From Ryuthela nishihirai (taxonomy: Eukaryota; Arthropoda; Arachnida; Araneae; Heptathelidae): a stretch of 64,000 bases of DNA. A program made the translations under genes and the position numbers. The notes beneath the pieces are model-generated. The model did no database searches. It was not told the origin of the DNA and saw nothing but the letters and a program-made list of their open reading frames with translations. Below are positions 53,781-64,000 of the stretch, piece after piece. Numbering within the stretch: the first letter of the stretch is position 1; each line of letters begins with the position of its first letter. The stretch spans positions 61,468,946 through 61,532,945 of the forward strand of contig JAWZYU010000013.1 of assembly GCA_038380435.1 (NCBI GenBank), written 5' to 3'.

Positions 53781-55150
53781 TCAGCAGTTAACTAATCTTT
53801 TACACGTTAGTTCTCTGTAATGCTTTCTATTAGGACTAGTAGGGTACTGATTAAGGACATTCCTGCAGTTCTTTCTTTCCGAAATATGCTCAAGTGCCTT
53901 ATCACTCAGATAATTCTGCTCCTTTTTTCCTAAAAGAGTACTGTTAGTGTCCAAAAAAGCCTGTTTAAAATGATCCCATTCTTCCTCAACTTCAGTAGTA
54001 AGCATACCATGACTGTCATAATGACGACTAAGTAACCTATCATGGTAAGCCTTGGCTATAACAGGGTCTTTCAGAGCTTCAGTATTAAAAATAAATTTTT
54101 TAACTGTAGCACAACACTTTTTAAGTTTAAGTTGCAAAACACTTTTAACAAGGTAATGATCAGATCCAATTTCAGCTCCCCTATATGACCTGGTATTCCT
54201 AACAAACCTAGCCCATATGCTGTTAATTAACATATAATCAATCATATTCTTATGCAGCCCATCAGGTGAAACCCATGTGTACTTATGTATGTCGCGGTGT
54301 TTGTAATAAGTGTTAGTTATTCTGAATCCATTGAGTTTACTTACCTGTACGAGACGTTGCCCATTGCCATTGCAGCTACCAATACCAAAAGGGCCTATTA
54401 CTCCTCGCGAAAAGTCAGATTCAGTAGCAACTTTGGCATTGAAGTCACCTAGAACAAGGGTAATATCTCCTTTCTTGACAGAATTCAAAATATCCTGAAG
54501 TTGTCCGTAAAACCTATCCTTCTCATCCTCATCGGCATCCTCAGTGGGGGCATAACAGCAGATAACATTCAAGTCTTTAACGTTTCATTAATGCACTCAT
54601 ATACTATGGCCGAGTGGTTAGCACGCTTGGCTACTGATCTAAGGGAGTCTCCTATCAGACATCTGTGGCAAGCAGCTGCTTGAGGGGGTGTTTTTCTTTA
54701 TTTATCCTAGAAGAGCATCACTAGCGTGACAATAAGCATCACCAAGACCCACGCCTTGGCGATGCTTATTGTCGTCCCTCCCTGAAAAAAAAAAAAATTA
54801 AGATTATTTTTAAGAATCTGACGTTTATCTGTCCATCTGGTCTCTTGGACGCCGAGAATATCTAAATTATAATGGTGGAATTCTTGTGTGAGGACATCAA
54901 GAGAAAAAGCTCTGTGCAGAGTCCTCACATTCCAACTACCTATGGAGAGAAAATGGTTAGTGGGATGTTTAAAGAAACTATGTTTATTGAGAGAGGGAAT
55001 GCCGACAATATCAAACAGCCCCCTAATCGCAGACATGGGACAAAGACCCGTTCCCCCACTATTAAAGGCTTAAGCCATCTACACTGGAAGACTTCCTCCA
55101 ATGTAGAATTTGACGATGCGAATAGAAGCAAAGAGTTCAGGTGCTACGAT
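53781..55150 (-). pseudogene. RTE endonuclease and N-terminal region
   Basis: Pieces 54572-53781 (CCYAPTEDADEDEK, LVLGDFNAKVATESD, TYYKHRDIHKYTW) and 55036-54707 (IGSWNVRTLHRAFSLDVL, LDILGVQETRWTDK) are the two halves of an APE endonuclease. A SINE-B and a 30-bp deletion separate them. The frame joins leader and endonuclease (FLSIGSWNVRTLHR), showing that the ORF starts upstream near 55150. Confidence 0.87.
54598..54716 (+). mobile_element. SINE-B, internally deleted, nested in RTE
   Basis: Head ATGGCCGAGTGGTTAGCACG at 54606 runs to GATCTAAGGGA, then skips to TCTCCTATCAGAC and the GCAGCTGCTTGAGGGGG end with a TTTATTTAT tail at 54710. It sits at the same RTE position, in the same relative orientation, as the SINE-B in RTE copy 1. 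Flanks ATACTAT/ATCCTAG are a decayed TSD. Confidence 0.88.
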
Positions 55151-56394
55151 GACCTCTGCTCCGGATTATCCACCAGCTGATAAACATATCCTGTGAATCT
55201 ATTCACTTGGGGCTGTCCACCCACAAACGAACAGAAAACACAGCGGAAGATTTTCCTTCCACAGAAGCCCACTAGTGCAGCAAAATCAGAATCCATAATC
55301 AAGCTCAGAGCCATATGTCTGTCCAGTCCAGTGGGTTTATATGGTAGCACCAGGACCATGTGGGGTTGACCACTCCTCAGAAGGGTAGAAAATAAAAGAA
55401 AAGTAGTCATAGTTGTCCAGATCAGTAGGCCACACTAATCTGGCAGCCCTCGCCTTCCGTTCACTTCCACAAGAGAGTATCTCTTTTGAAAGGTACTAAC
55501 GGTCTGCACTACGAGAAGGCGAGGTCGGACATTAGGTGCTAGGCCTGGCCGGTTCTATGCATCATCACAGGGAATTGGTGCATAGCTCTCCTTCCAGTGA
55601 CTACCTAGCTACCATTTACAGACCATTTACAGACTTGTCAAATGGGGAATGATTATTGGTATGAGGAAGGCAGCGACCATCATCTCAGCAACAGCAGGCA
55701 TTGTTGGCTGTTCGAGCACCACCATAGTGAAGGTGTGGCATGAATGGTCTGAAGAGTCACATGCTTCCACCCAATGTGAGAGAAAGGAAAATCTCCCCTT
55801 GTTTACAGTTGAGTGAATGCTGGCTGGCACATGCTGCCTGGGAAAACAGACAGCTCACAATCCCTCAGGTAATGACTATTAAAATGAGGACACAGAGTGA
55901 AACGCTTCTGACCATACAATCCAGTGGAGCTCTTGTGGATGGGCCTTGTTAGTGGTCCATCCATGTCCCCATGTTGGCTGACCATCATTGACAGCTCTGT
56001 TTGTAGTGGGCCTGGGAACACCATGACTGGATATTGGACGACTGGAAAAGAGTTGCCTGGTCCAGCAAATTCAGGTTCCGGCTTCACCATGCTGATGGAC
56101 TTGTCAGCATTTGATGCCATGTAAGTGAATAGCTACATGGTTGGACAGAAACAGGCCAGTAGTAGTATCATCATATGGGGATTGTTCTGATGGACATCAC
56201 TGTATCCTTCATTCCTGCTGAATACAACCTCACTGCCAGATCCTATCTTGGCACTGTTGTGAAACAAGTGATGTCCTTCATGGTGACCATTTATCTTGAG
56301 AGCACTGGAGTCTTTCAGCAAGATAAAGCCCCATGTCATAAGGACCATATTGTACAGAAATGGTTTCAGTATCAGTTCAAGTATTTCATGCACT

Positions 56395-57011
56395 CCACTG
56401 GCTGCTGGGGCGGGGGTGGCTCATGATTAGCAGTTTTCGAATATCACAAAAGCTATAACTGCGTTCTCTAACGGTGGAAAAAGTTGAAACTTCCAAAATT
56501 GCAAAAGAATATGGCGAACTATGCATTTATGCTAGAAATTTGATATTTTGGTGGGAGAGTGTGATGGCCATCAAGTTGCCATTGGAAACAATGAGTTGAT
56601 TCCTTACTCCCACGGGCGGGGGTGGCTCAGTCGGTAGCGCGCCAGGCTCGTAATCTGTAGTTCCCAGGTTCGAGTCTCAGCTGGGTCAGCGTTGAGATTT
56701 ATCTCCGCAAAAATTCCCCGCCCTGCCCACGGTCAGTAGGGGACACCGATGGGCTTGGAAAGGCCGCCGTCCGTCGGATTGGACTTTAAACCTTGGTCCC
56801 GTGTGCGGGAGAGCCATACCCTGTGCACGTTAAAGAACAAGCTGGATGGCCTTGACGGGAGGCTACCATCTGTCTCCCAACAGCTGTTCCAGTGGGTCCC
56901 CTCCCCCAACCTTCTCTGAGCCTTCGGGGTCCTTGTGACCTGGCCATTTAGCCCATGGTGTGCAAAAAAGTGTCGCTCAGAGGTAAAACAACCCAACCCA
57001 ACCCACTGGCT
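56395..57011 (+). mobile_element. SINE-A copy (+) with R3 insertion, 9-bp TSD
   Basis: Direct repeats CCACTGGCT at 56395-56403 and 57003-57011 bound the whole block. The first 20 bp are the SINE head start, followed by an R3 insertion (56424-56613), then the head again and the complete SINE to 57002. A and B boxes are intact. Confidence 0.92.
56408..56629 (+). mobile_element. R3 insertion in the SINE-A head, 16-bp TSD
   Basis: A 190-bp R3 copy (56424-56613) is flanked by exact 16-bp duplications GGGCGGGGGTGGCTCA (56408-56423 and 56614-56629) of the SINE A-box region. The body has TTTATGCTAGAAATTTGATATTTTGG. A long TSD is what LINE-machinery insertion gives, so R3 seems to be a retroelement. 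Confidence 0.88.
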
Positions 57012-57264
57012 AATAAATTCCCTCAACAAGAATCCATCGAACATTTATGGGATGCAGAGGAACATAACATTCACTAGTCCATGCCAGTGCCTTGCTACAT
57101 CACTACACTCCTGGACATCATTCTGTGCATCTGGTACAGAATGCCTGATGGCACTTTCTGGGAGTCTACTGGAATTGATGCAAGCAGTTATCATGGCAAA
57201 AGGCAGCCCAACATGCTATTGACAGGTGATCATGATATCATGGCTCATGAGTGTACAAGATAAC

Positions 57265-57540
57265 CTTAATTTTTATTTTTTTGATCAAAGAATTAATCAG
57301 AAAAACAAAATATCTTTATGTTATTGGAATATGACACTACTGCTCAAAAGTTAAGCAACAATGCAAAAATTGGCATATCTTGTATGATAATTGACAATAA
57401 ATAACAAAGGTAAGATTTTTTACATGCATCTCGGTTTAAATATTGCTGGCATCTCGTTGCAAGAGTCGACCTATCCCTTTTTTTGCCGTTCTGTCAGTTT
57501 CTGAGGTACCCATTTGGCACACATTTTTCGGAATTTTAAA
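57265..57540. other. No recognised feature
   Basis: AT-rich. TACTGCTCAAAAGTTAAGCAAC at about 57339 has the look of a Tc1-type TIR, but no partner was found. Confidence 0.4.
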
Positions 57541-57639
57541 TGTCGAAGTATAATTGTTTCTACACTGAAAAATCGATAAAGTGGCATCTAAACGTATTAC
57601 CTGAATGCAGACGTGTGGATTTTCCTTATGAGTTCACGA

Positions 57640-57960
57640 ACAACAGCAATGGTTCTGTCGTTAATGGCCTTCTTCAGTCTTCCTGCAAGAGGGAGGTCTT
57701 CGAAGCTCTGTACTGGCCACCTTCAAGGACCGTCTCTGAAATCCATCCGGTAACAGTGCCATATGAACAAACATAATCCCCATATACTTGTGAAAAACCG
57801 GCATAATTTTTTTCGCGTCATCCCCAAGCTACATTCTTGTGAAACTGTGCAATCTTTCCACGTCTTTAGTGACCCCCATATCAACGACGCACAGATTTCG
57901 CAGACTGAAGTTTACGCCCGCTAGCAAAGAGAGAAATGATGATATGGCCTTTGTTAAAAC
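57640..57960 (-). pseudogene. Mariner-type transposase N-terminal fragment
   Basis: Minus-strand GVTKDVERLHSFTRM, then KIMPVFHKYMGIM, HMALLPDGF and (another frame) GRQSFEDLPLAGR. Closely paralogous to 39290-38990. A mariner-superfamily HTH region of the SLEDxPRxGRP type. Frameshifts and stops. Confidence 0.65.
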
Positions 57961-58044
57961 ACATACTTTCAAGTACAGAGAAGTTTTCAAACCAGTCGTA
58001 GATCGTTAACTTCGTAGGAACGAGTGCAAATCTACAGCCACGCG

Positions 58045-58393
58045 TCAAGAACTTGTTGGGTTCGGTTGCTTTACCTCTGACTGGCACTTTTCTGCATGCA
58101 ATGGGCTAAATGGCCAGGCCTCAAGGACCGTGAGGGCTCAGAGAAAGTTGGGGTGACAGAACATACTAAACAGCTATTCAGAGACAGATGGTGTCCTTCT
58201 TTTAAGGCCGTCCAGCGTGTTTTTTAATATTCACAGGGTATGGCTCTCCCCCACAAGGAGGCACGACTTAACATCCTCTCCGGCGATTCATTGGTTCTCC
58301 TACTGACCGAGGGTAAGGGGAACCTGGAACTCGAACCTGGGAACTGCAGATTACGAGTATGGCACCCTACCGCCTAAGCCACCCTCTTCCCCA
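58045..58393 (-). mobile_element. SINE-A copy (-), diverged
   Basis: From GGGTTCGGTTGCTTTACCTC to the head complement CCGCCTAAGCCACCCTC. It has many substitutions and an internal deletion near 58300. An old copy. Confidence 0.85.
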
Positions 58394-58394
58394 A

Positions 58395-59260
58395 GAACTT
58401 TTTCAACGCCTTTCGTATTCGTTATTTTTAATGTTTTATATTTAATAGGAATAATCTTCAGATGATATATGTAGGTTTTACATAACTTTCCTTATATTAT
58501 GTCACTGCATGAACCGAAAATACTACTAAATGCATTTGTATAGCCTGAGTTTAATAATTTGCAATTTATTATGGCTTTTTCATGAATATCATAATTTAAT
58601 AAGTATTTATTGTACTAGTTGGTGTTATTTTACTATGCGCTATGGTCTGAATATTACTTTTAAAATAACATGAAGTCGGTAAGACAACGTATTGGAAATT
58701 TAGGGTAGCAAAATATTTTTCGTGAACCTTACCTATACACATTTTATTTACATTATTTGTCTTAAGTAATGTACATAATTTTAAAACCTTGTGTTATATA
58801 TTTTTTCCATTTTGTTGTAATAATGCTATAATTAAAAATTAATGCTATAATTAAATTACGTTAATAATGCTATAATTAAAAGAAAGGGAAACTTAGTAAT
58901 TTGAGAATTTTTAAATTGATATTTTATCCACATCTATAACGAAGCAATTTCATTATGACAGAGCAAATAGTTTTAATAAAATGTTTTCGATGCAATTAGA
59001 ATGAAGAAGGAGAAGTAGCACTCGTGGAAATTGTTGATGCAGGCAACTGTGAAGAAACTTTACAAACCGGAATCAAGACTTTGAAACTTTGTATTTTTTG
59101 GGGGAATAGTCAACAATCTTCTTTGGCTTTATACTAAGACTTGATGGCTTCAGTGATTTATTACACTGGTTTACATAAATTGGGACAACCCTACGTTAGG
59201 TCTATAATAATGGGAATAATAATGGGAAGCTAACGTCGAAGCTATATAACTTCTCAAATA
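58395..59260. other. AT-rich, nothing recognised
   Basis: Contains a small triplication of AATGCTATAATTAAA near 58823-58880. No gene, TIR or RNA. Confidence 0.55.
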
Positions 59261-59264
59261 AGTT

Positions 59265-59420
59265 TTCTTGTTTTTAAAATTGAGATCTGAGAAAAATATA
59301 AGACATATCTCAATCAGATAGATCAATATCTCGATTTTCAATAATATTTGTTCAGTATTTAATGAATTATGGAAGTATGAATATTTAACAATAATAATGC
59401 CGGTCACAAGTGATTGACTT
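59265..59420 (-). repeat. Repeat X fragment (-), diverged
   Basis: On the minus strand the order of TTGTTAAATATTCATAC, AATACTGAACAAATATT and TCGAGATATTGAT... follows 47525-47640. Its translation (NSLNTEQILLKIEI) resembles that of the X copy (NSLNIKQIFLKKIEI), which reflects DNA homology and not a gene. Confidence 0.5.
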
Positions 59421-59687
59421 CAGAATAGGGTGACAATCCCTCCTTTTTTATGGGGGACAGTCGTTGGTTTTAAAGACTTTGTCCCCGACGAATAAATTTT
59501 CCTGGTATTCAATTTTGGATATTTTTAAACATTAAATTTATTGTGCAGCCTAATTATGTATTATGAATTATATATTATTTATTAATTATTAATTATTATC
59601 TTTGTTAATGGAATAGCAGCGGCAGGTGTTATATAAAGTTTCAGTCTCAGTGCAGGTGACTAAAAAATTGGGGAAGGCACCAGAAGA

Positions 59688-60968
59688 GATCATCATCATC
59701 ATCATCTTGATGCAGCCAGGGGCTATGTAAGTCCAACCCATTATGCAATTTAGTTCTCCAAATATGTCTGCCCTGAGCTACATCTGCTGCATCTGGCCAC
59801 TGCACACCAATTGTAACAAAGCCCTGTTTGACATTGTCTGCCCACCGCATCCTAGGTCTCCCCCTTTCTGAAGCCTTTAGGCACACTGTTCGTAACCCTA
59901 TTAGCTAATCTATAATTATCCATAAGGGCAACATGGCCAAATCAACGGAGTCTCTCTCTGCACAATATAAAGTTCAGAGGAGGTTGCCGACTTCTTTGCC
60001 TAACCTCTTCGTTACTTACAAAGTTGAACAACCTAATATCCAAGACACTGTGTAAGCATCTAGAATCAAAAGTATTAAGTTTCCTATTATCTTGTTTACA
60101 AAGCGTCCAAGTTTCACTACCATAACTAACCCTAGAAAGAACCAAACTATTATACACTCTAATTTTAGTCTTTAGGTGTATATGCCTATTTCCCCAAATT
60201 CTCCATAGAATCTTAAAAGTCTCAGCAGCAAATCCTATTCATCTGTTAATCTCATACCGCATGTTACCAGTATTTGTAACATATCTCCCAAGATAAGTAA
60301 ACTCTAACACCTGCTCACAGAGTGCAACCATTTAGATTCACTGAACCACAGTCTGCCTGAGCAATTTTCATCACTTTATGACCAGACCTACACTACTATT
60401 AGTCTCAATAACAGCTCTAATGAAAGAGTTCATCTCATCAACATCATTTGTCCAAGGGGCTAAATTTCAGCATAATCTAAATCAGAAATTTTCAGATCTC
60501 TAGACCATTTGAGCCCAATCTTTCCAGTTTTTGCAGTGAATTTCGCATAGCATAATCAATAATCAAACTAAAGAGAAAAGGAGACAAAATGCACCCTTGT
60601 CGAACACCAGAAGTAATGCTAAACCAATTACTACAATCTTTACCAACTCTCACACACAACTCAATGCTATTATAGAGAGCTTTCATTATGTTAAATAACA
60701 TGTTTGATATCCCATACGATCTCGCTATCAACCAGAAATTATGACGATCAACAGAGTCAAAAACCTTTTTGAAATTAACAAAGCTATTAACCACAGGTTT
60801 TTGAAACTCTAAACGTTTCTCAAGCAAATTGCTGATAATACAGTTGTCCGTCAACCAGATTCTCAATTCTATTAAACAAAATCATGCAAATAACTTTACC
60901 TGGAACAGAAAGTAGGCTCATATTCCTATAGTTATCACAAGAACTGCGATCACATTTTTAAAAAAAAT
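59688..60968 (-). mobile_element. RTE copy (-), 5'-truncated
   Basis: 3' tail (ATC)n at 59690-59705, then the C-terminus (RPRMRWADNVKQGF, 59886-59647; YGSETWTLCKQDNRKLNTF, 60157-59942) and RT (60866-60492 with FVNFKKVFDSVDRHN and SGVRQGCILSPFLFSL). The D-to-N change in FVNF destroys the first catalytic Asp, and the YADD region near 60475 is frameshifted. It ends at about 60968 next to poly-A-rich DNA. Confidence 0.86.
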
Positions 60969-60969
60969 A

Positions 60970-61715
60970 GGGAATGAAAAATGCCTTTTTGTACGTGCTG
61001 ACGTTAGAGCGATCCTTATAGTTGCCGATTGTTAATTTACAAAGCAAATTTCTTCTTTCTTTTAATAGATTTTGGCGCCCTATGCTTCCCCATAAACCTA
61101 ACGAACAAGTCGCAAATTGGGAAGGCTGATCTCCATTTATAACCCTCTGTTGAGTTAAACATTTGAGTCCAAACCTGTAATGAGACGTTGTTTAGAACCT
61201 CGAGTGACTTTGCGAATGTAGGAGATATTGGCATCGTTCTGCCATGACGTTCTCAGCTTTTTGAACGAAGAAATCAGTGAAGAAAACTGCCAGAGGAGAT
61301 TTGCCGTTTCTATTTCGCCATAGATTTGGGTAGAGTGCTACCTTATAGTCGTCGATTGAGAATTGTCAAACTTTAGAATCAAAATTGCTTAGGAGATATG
61401 ACCTGATGTTTTTTTTTTGAAATTTTCGAAATAACTTAAATACGAGAAACAAAATGTCTCTTGAATAATATTTTAATGTCGGTGTTTCCATATTTGCAAC
61501 CTAAATCTAATAATAAAAAAAAACTGCAGTTGTATATTCAGTGTGCAATAGTATTTTCACATTGGAAGAGGCAAAACATCGGTTATAGAGCTAAATATAA
61601 AAGGTTCTATCAGTATGAGCACCATCTTCTGTGATAAGTAATTCCTTCAAAAGTAAAACATAAAAGATGAACATAGTTGAGCAATTTACAGTTGCTGAAA
61701 AACTATTCTTGACTC
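60970..61715. other. Unassigned stretch
   Basis: A 65-aa minus ORF (61234-61037) has no domain I know. No repeats of the window were recognised. Confidence 0.45.
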
Positions 61716-61717
61716 CC

Positions 61718-61945
61718 ATATTGCATAAACCGTCCCATGGCCGAGTGGTTAGCGCGCTTGGCTACTGATCTAAGAGACCTGGGTTCGAGCCCCGTGTAAG
61801 GCATGGATGTATGTGTCATTTTTCTGCTGAGGTCCTGCCATCCTCTCAGATCCTTCTACTATGGCATATAAACTGACAGGCTCCTATCAGACCTCTGTGG
61901 CAAGCAGCTGCTTGAGGGGGTATTTATTTTATTTATATTGCATAA
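61718..61945 (+). mobile_element. SINE-B copy (+), 11-bp TSD
   Basis: Full-length SINE-B at 61729-61934. A box TGGCCGAGTGGTTAGCGCG, B box GGGTTCGAGCCCC, tail TATTTATTTTATTT. Perfect repeats ATATTGCATAA at 61718-61728 and 61935-61945. Confidence 0.94.
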
Positions 61946-62164
61946 TATCTCGTGTTATACTCTACTATGGAACCAAGAAGGTATGTTTGCATACTGTGGC
62001 ATATAATCAGAGCTTCAGTCGGTGGACTGCAGTTCAATGAGAAAATTTTCTGAGTACAAATTCACATGTTCGAGATTAAAATGTGGAGCAATAATGACAA
62101 ATAAATATTTGCTCTGTGGGCTAACGAGGAATTGAATATATATCTTTATCTCTTGATATTTCGA

Positions 62165-62561
62165 AACATAACATAACGGTAGCGCGCCAGGCCCGTAATC
62201 TGTAGTTCCCAGGTTCGAGTCCCAGCTGGGTCAGCGTTGAGATTTATCTCCGCAAAATTACCCGCCCTGCCCACGGTCAGTAGGGGACACCGATGGGCTT
62301 GGAAAGGCCGCCGTCCGTCGGATGGAACTTTAAGCCGTGTCCCCGTGTGCGGGAGAGCCATACCCTGTGCACGTTAAAGAACACACTGGATGAGCTTGAT
62401 GGGAGGCTACCATCTGTCTCCCAACAGCTGTTCCAGTGAGTCCCCTCCCCCAACCTTCTCTGAGCCTTCGGGGTCCATGTGACTTGGCCATTTAGCCCAT
62501 GGTGTGCAAAAAAGTGCCGCTCAGAGGTAAAACTACCCAACAACAACCCAACATAACATAA
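62165..62561 (+). mobile_element. SINE-A copy (+), 5'-truncated, 12-bp TSD
   Basis: SINE-A at 62177-62549, starting at CGGTAGCGCGCCAG within the A-box region. Perfect repeats AACATAACATAA at 62165-62176 and 62550-62561. Confidence 0.93.
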
Positions 62562-63045
62562 AAATATTGCCGGTGAATGTCAATAAAAAATTATGCCAGA
62601 GATTAACTTTCCAATTGAAGTGATTTTTTGAAATATTAATTTAATATGGACGGATGAGAAATCCCGCATAAAAGTGAACACCATGAAGACTTTACTGAAT
62701 GTGGAAACAAATTATCCTGCATGTGTAAAATCTTTAGAACAAATCTTGCCGAAAACGAAAATATTTAACAGAAAAATCCAATTCCATGAAAAATACACAG
62801 AGTAACAGTAATTTTTGTTAATTAACCTAACTTACACGTGTTTTATTTTATGCTGCTAGATAGTAAGATTATTATTACGAGCAATAAGGCATAAAACTAA
62901 AAGAACAAAATATCGCCTCTGGCCAATATGAGATGGTCATTTTCAGAGAATATGTTTTTCATTTTCCGAATTTTGCACCATTTAACAGCAATAATTCGTA
63001 CTAATGGGTGACTGGAAAATTAAATAATAAATTATTTGCCCTATA
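62562..63045. other. AT-rich, nothing recognised
   Basis: No ORF, TIR or repeat that I can support. Confidence 0.55.
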
Positions 63046-63048
63046 AAA

Positions 63049-63420
63049 GGTTGGTTGGTTAGTTGTTTAGAGTTTTATGGCGCAAGAGCGACGAGGGCTA
63101 TGTTTGGTTGGTTAGTTGGTTAGTGTTTTATAGCGCAAGAGCGACGAGGGCTATGTTTGGTTGGTTAGTTGTTTAGTGTTTTATAGCGCAAGAGCGACGA
63201 GGGCTATGTTTGGTTGGTTAGTTGTTTAGGGTTTTATAGCGCAAGAGCGACGAGGGCTATGTTTGGTTGGTTAGTTGTTTAGGGTTTTATAGCGCAAGAG
63301 CGACGAGGGCTATGTTTGGTTGGTTAGTTGTTTAGGGTTTTATGGCGCAAGAGCAACGAGGGCTATGTTTGGTTGGTTAGTTGTTTAGGGTTTTATGGCG
63401 CAAGAGCGACGAGGGCTATA
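63049..63420. repeat. 53-bp tandem array, 7 units
   Basis: Unit GGTTGGTTAGTTGTTTAGGG plus TTTTATGGCGCAAGAGCGAC plus GAGGGCTATGTTT. Copies are nearly identical, so expansion is recent. It is the first segment of the repeat that follows. Confidence 0.94.
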
Positions 63421-63835
63421 TTGCGCCAAACATACACAAATAAAAAGATAAAAGTCGTTTAATCCACAACCAAAGTTAAAATAACCATAAAAACCGTAAA
63501 AGTGTAAAGCAATAAAGACAAAGTACAAAAAGACAAAACGAACCTGGATGTAAAAGACCCAGGATGATCAAAGGAAAAAGGATAAAGCCATAAAATCACA
63601 TTCTGTTAAAATACAAGTAAAACGTAAAAAAGCGAAGACAATAGGTAAAAAAGAGTCATCAGATAAAAGATGTCCGAGTGTAAGGGGCTCGGACGTAAAA
63701 TCGTGATTGGTAAAAAAAAAAGTCTCTCTAGGTTAAAAGCTGGACAATGAATTAAAATATGCTTAATGGTTAAAATCGTGTCACAAAACTCGCGCTTAGG
63801 TTCGTCGTCCGCCCAAAGCCCTATAAAAAGAAAAA
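63373..63835. repeat. Unclassified interspersed repeat downstream of the 53-bp array
   Basis: GGCGCAAGAGCGACGAGGGC followed by TTGCGCCAAACATACAC forms a short inverted pair (GGCGCAA/TTGCGCC). An A-rich non-coding body follows to about 63835. It resembles an interspersed repeat I associate with spider genomes, from memory and unverified. Only this one copy is in the window. Confidence 0.45.
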
Positions 63836-64000
63836 TACATATTTCATTTATACTTAAAATGAAAATTTTGGAGTTTCTCTTCCCGTAGGGTTAAGTGGTA
63901 AGTCATCTAGTGGGTATAAAATATTTTTATTAGCTTTATATTAAAATATTATTCATAATTTTAAAATAAAACATTAAATTTAAATAAATAAGAAGCAACT

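Larger units (their letters stand above)
52812..55516 (-). mobile_element. RTE copy (-), 3'-truncated, carrying SINE-B
   Basis: It starts at NSLQGKD in RT (52812) and runs through RT, endonuclease and leader to the 5' end near 55516. It lacks YADD and the C-terminus. Damage: a frameshift between 53758 and 53781, a 30-bp deletion near 54580, and a SINE-B at about 54600-54710. Its leader matches copy 1 more closely than the 22-25 kb copy does. Confidence 0.88.
55655..57090 (+). pseudogene. Tc1-like transposase pseudogene (copy E)
   Basis: MRKAATIISATAGIVGCSSTTIVKVW (HTH, about 55660) comes first. DWKRVAWSSKFRFRLHHADG (about 56038-56100) follows, where the family has WSDE, so the first catalytic Asp is already Ser. 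QQDKAPCHKDHIVQKWF (about 56318) has the second Asp. After the SINE, QQESIEHLWDAEE (about 57022) retains the Glu block. Multiple stops in between. Minus-strand ORFs here are shadows. Confidence 0.8.
55517..57262 (+). mobile_element. Tc1-like copy E (+), split by SINE-A
   Basis: The transposase starts near 55660 and the right TIR-like end reads CATGGCTCATGAGTGTA at 57240-57256. It is a different subfamily from A-D (TIR GTGTA shared, interior diverged). The SINE-A block 56404-57002 splits the interior. The left end is lost at the RTE junction. Confidence 0.75.

Overview
The window looks like non-genic DNA from a large, AT-rich animal genome. It is a graveyard of transposable elements plus minisatellites, and I found no convincing host gene, rRNA gene or functional tRNA gene. 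Two tRNA-derived SINE families, RTE-type, Jockey/CR1-type and I-type LINEs, Tc1/mariner and Tigger DNA transposons and long minisatellites fit an arthropod. An arachnid is my guess from the flavour of the repeats; nothing in the sequence proves it. Every coding region seen belongs to a mobile element, and each is broken by frameshifts, stops, deletions or nested insertions.

Layout. 1-3110: RTE LINE copy (+) holding a nested SINE. 3110-4350: repeat X and an inverted pair of SINE-A. 4450-9480: Jockey/CR1-like LINE (-) interrupted by a Tigger element, itself interrupted by a SINE-B. 9935-13230: repeat X pieces, SINE-A and a 5'-truncated RTE. 13230-18180: degenerate repeat Y, a Tc1 copy and SINE-A copies. 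19050-26660: a four-level nest in which Tc1 copy B holds an I-type LINE, which in turn holds an RTE and a SINE-A. 26655-30545: an RTE fragment split by a mariner-like element, then a paralogue of the Tc1 B locus. 30545-33290: unassigned. 33295-34023: palindrome-rich MITE cluster. 35050-36930: SINE-A, a TIR element (Z) and SINE-B. 37258-39290: a G-rich tract, then a mariner-type transposase remnant split by a second Z copy. 39260-49090: minisatellites, repeat R3, RTE and Tc1 fragments, the second large copy of repeat X, and a 39-bp array. 49340-52475: a 3.1-kb array of a 45-bp minisatellite. 52480-57262: RTE copies in opposite orientations, then a Tc1 with a SINE-A that itself carries an R3 insertion. 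57640-64000: mariner, SINE, RTE and X remnants and a 53-bp array.

The genes do not work together as a system. What the window offers is a readable insertion history: many target-site duplications (9-16 bp) date events relative to one another. It also shows a recurring mutational signature of short perfect palindromes with 2-13 nt loops. One of these sits at the frameshift of a transposase and is best explained by a template switch. Several minisatellites are expanded relative to paralogous copies in the same window.

Names used here for unnamed families: SINE-A (about 380 bp, tRNA-Thr-like head), SINE-B (about 205 bp, tRNA-like head), X and Y (unclassified interspersed repeats), R3 (about 190-240 bp repeat) and Z (TIR element).
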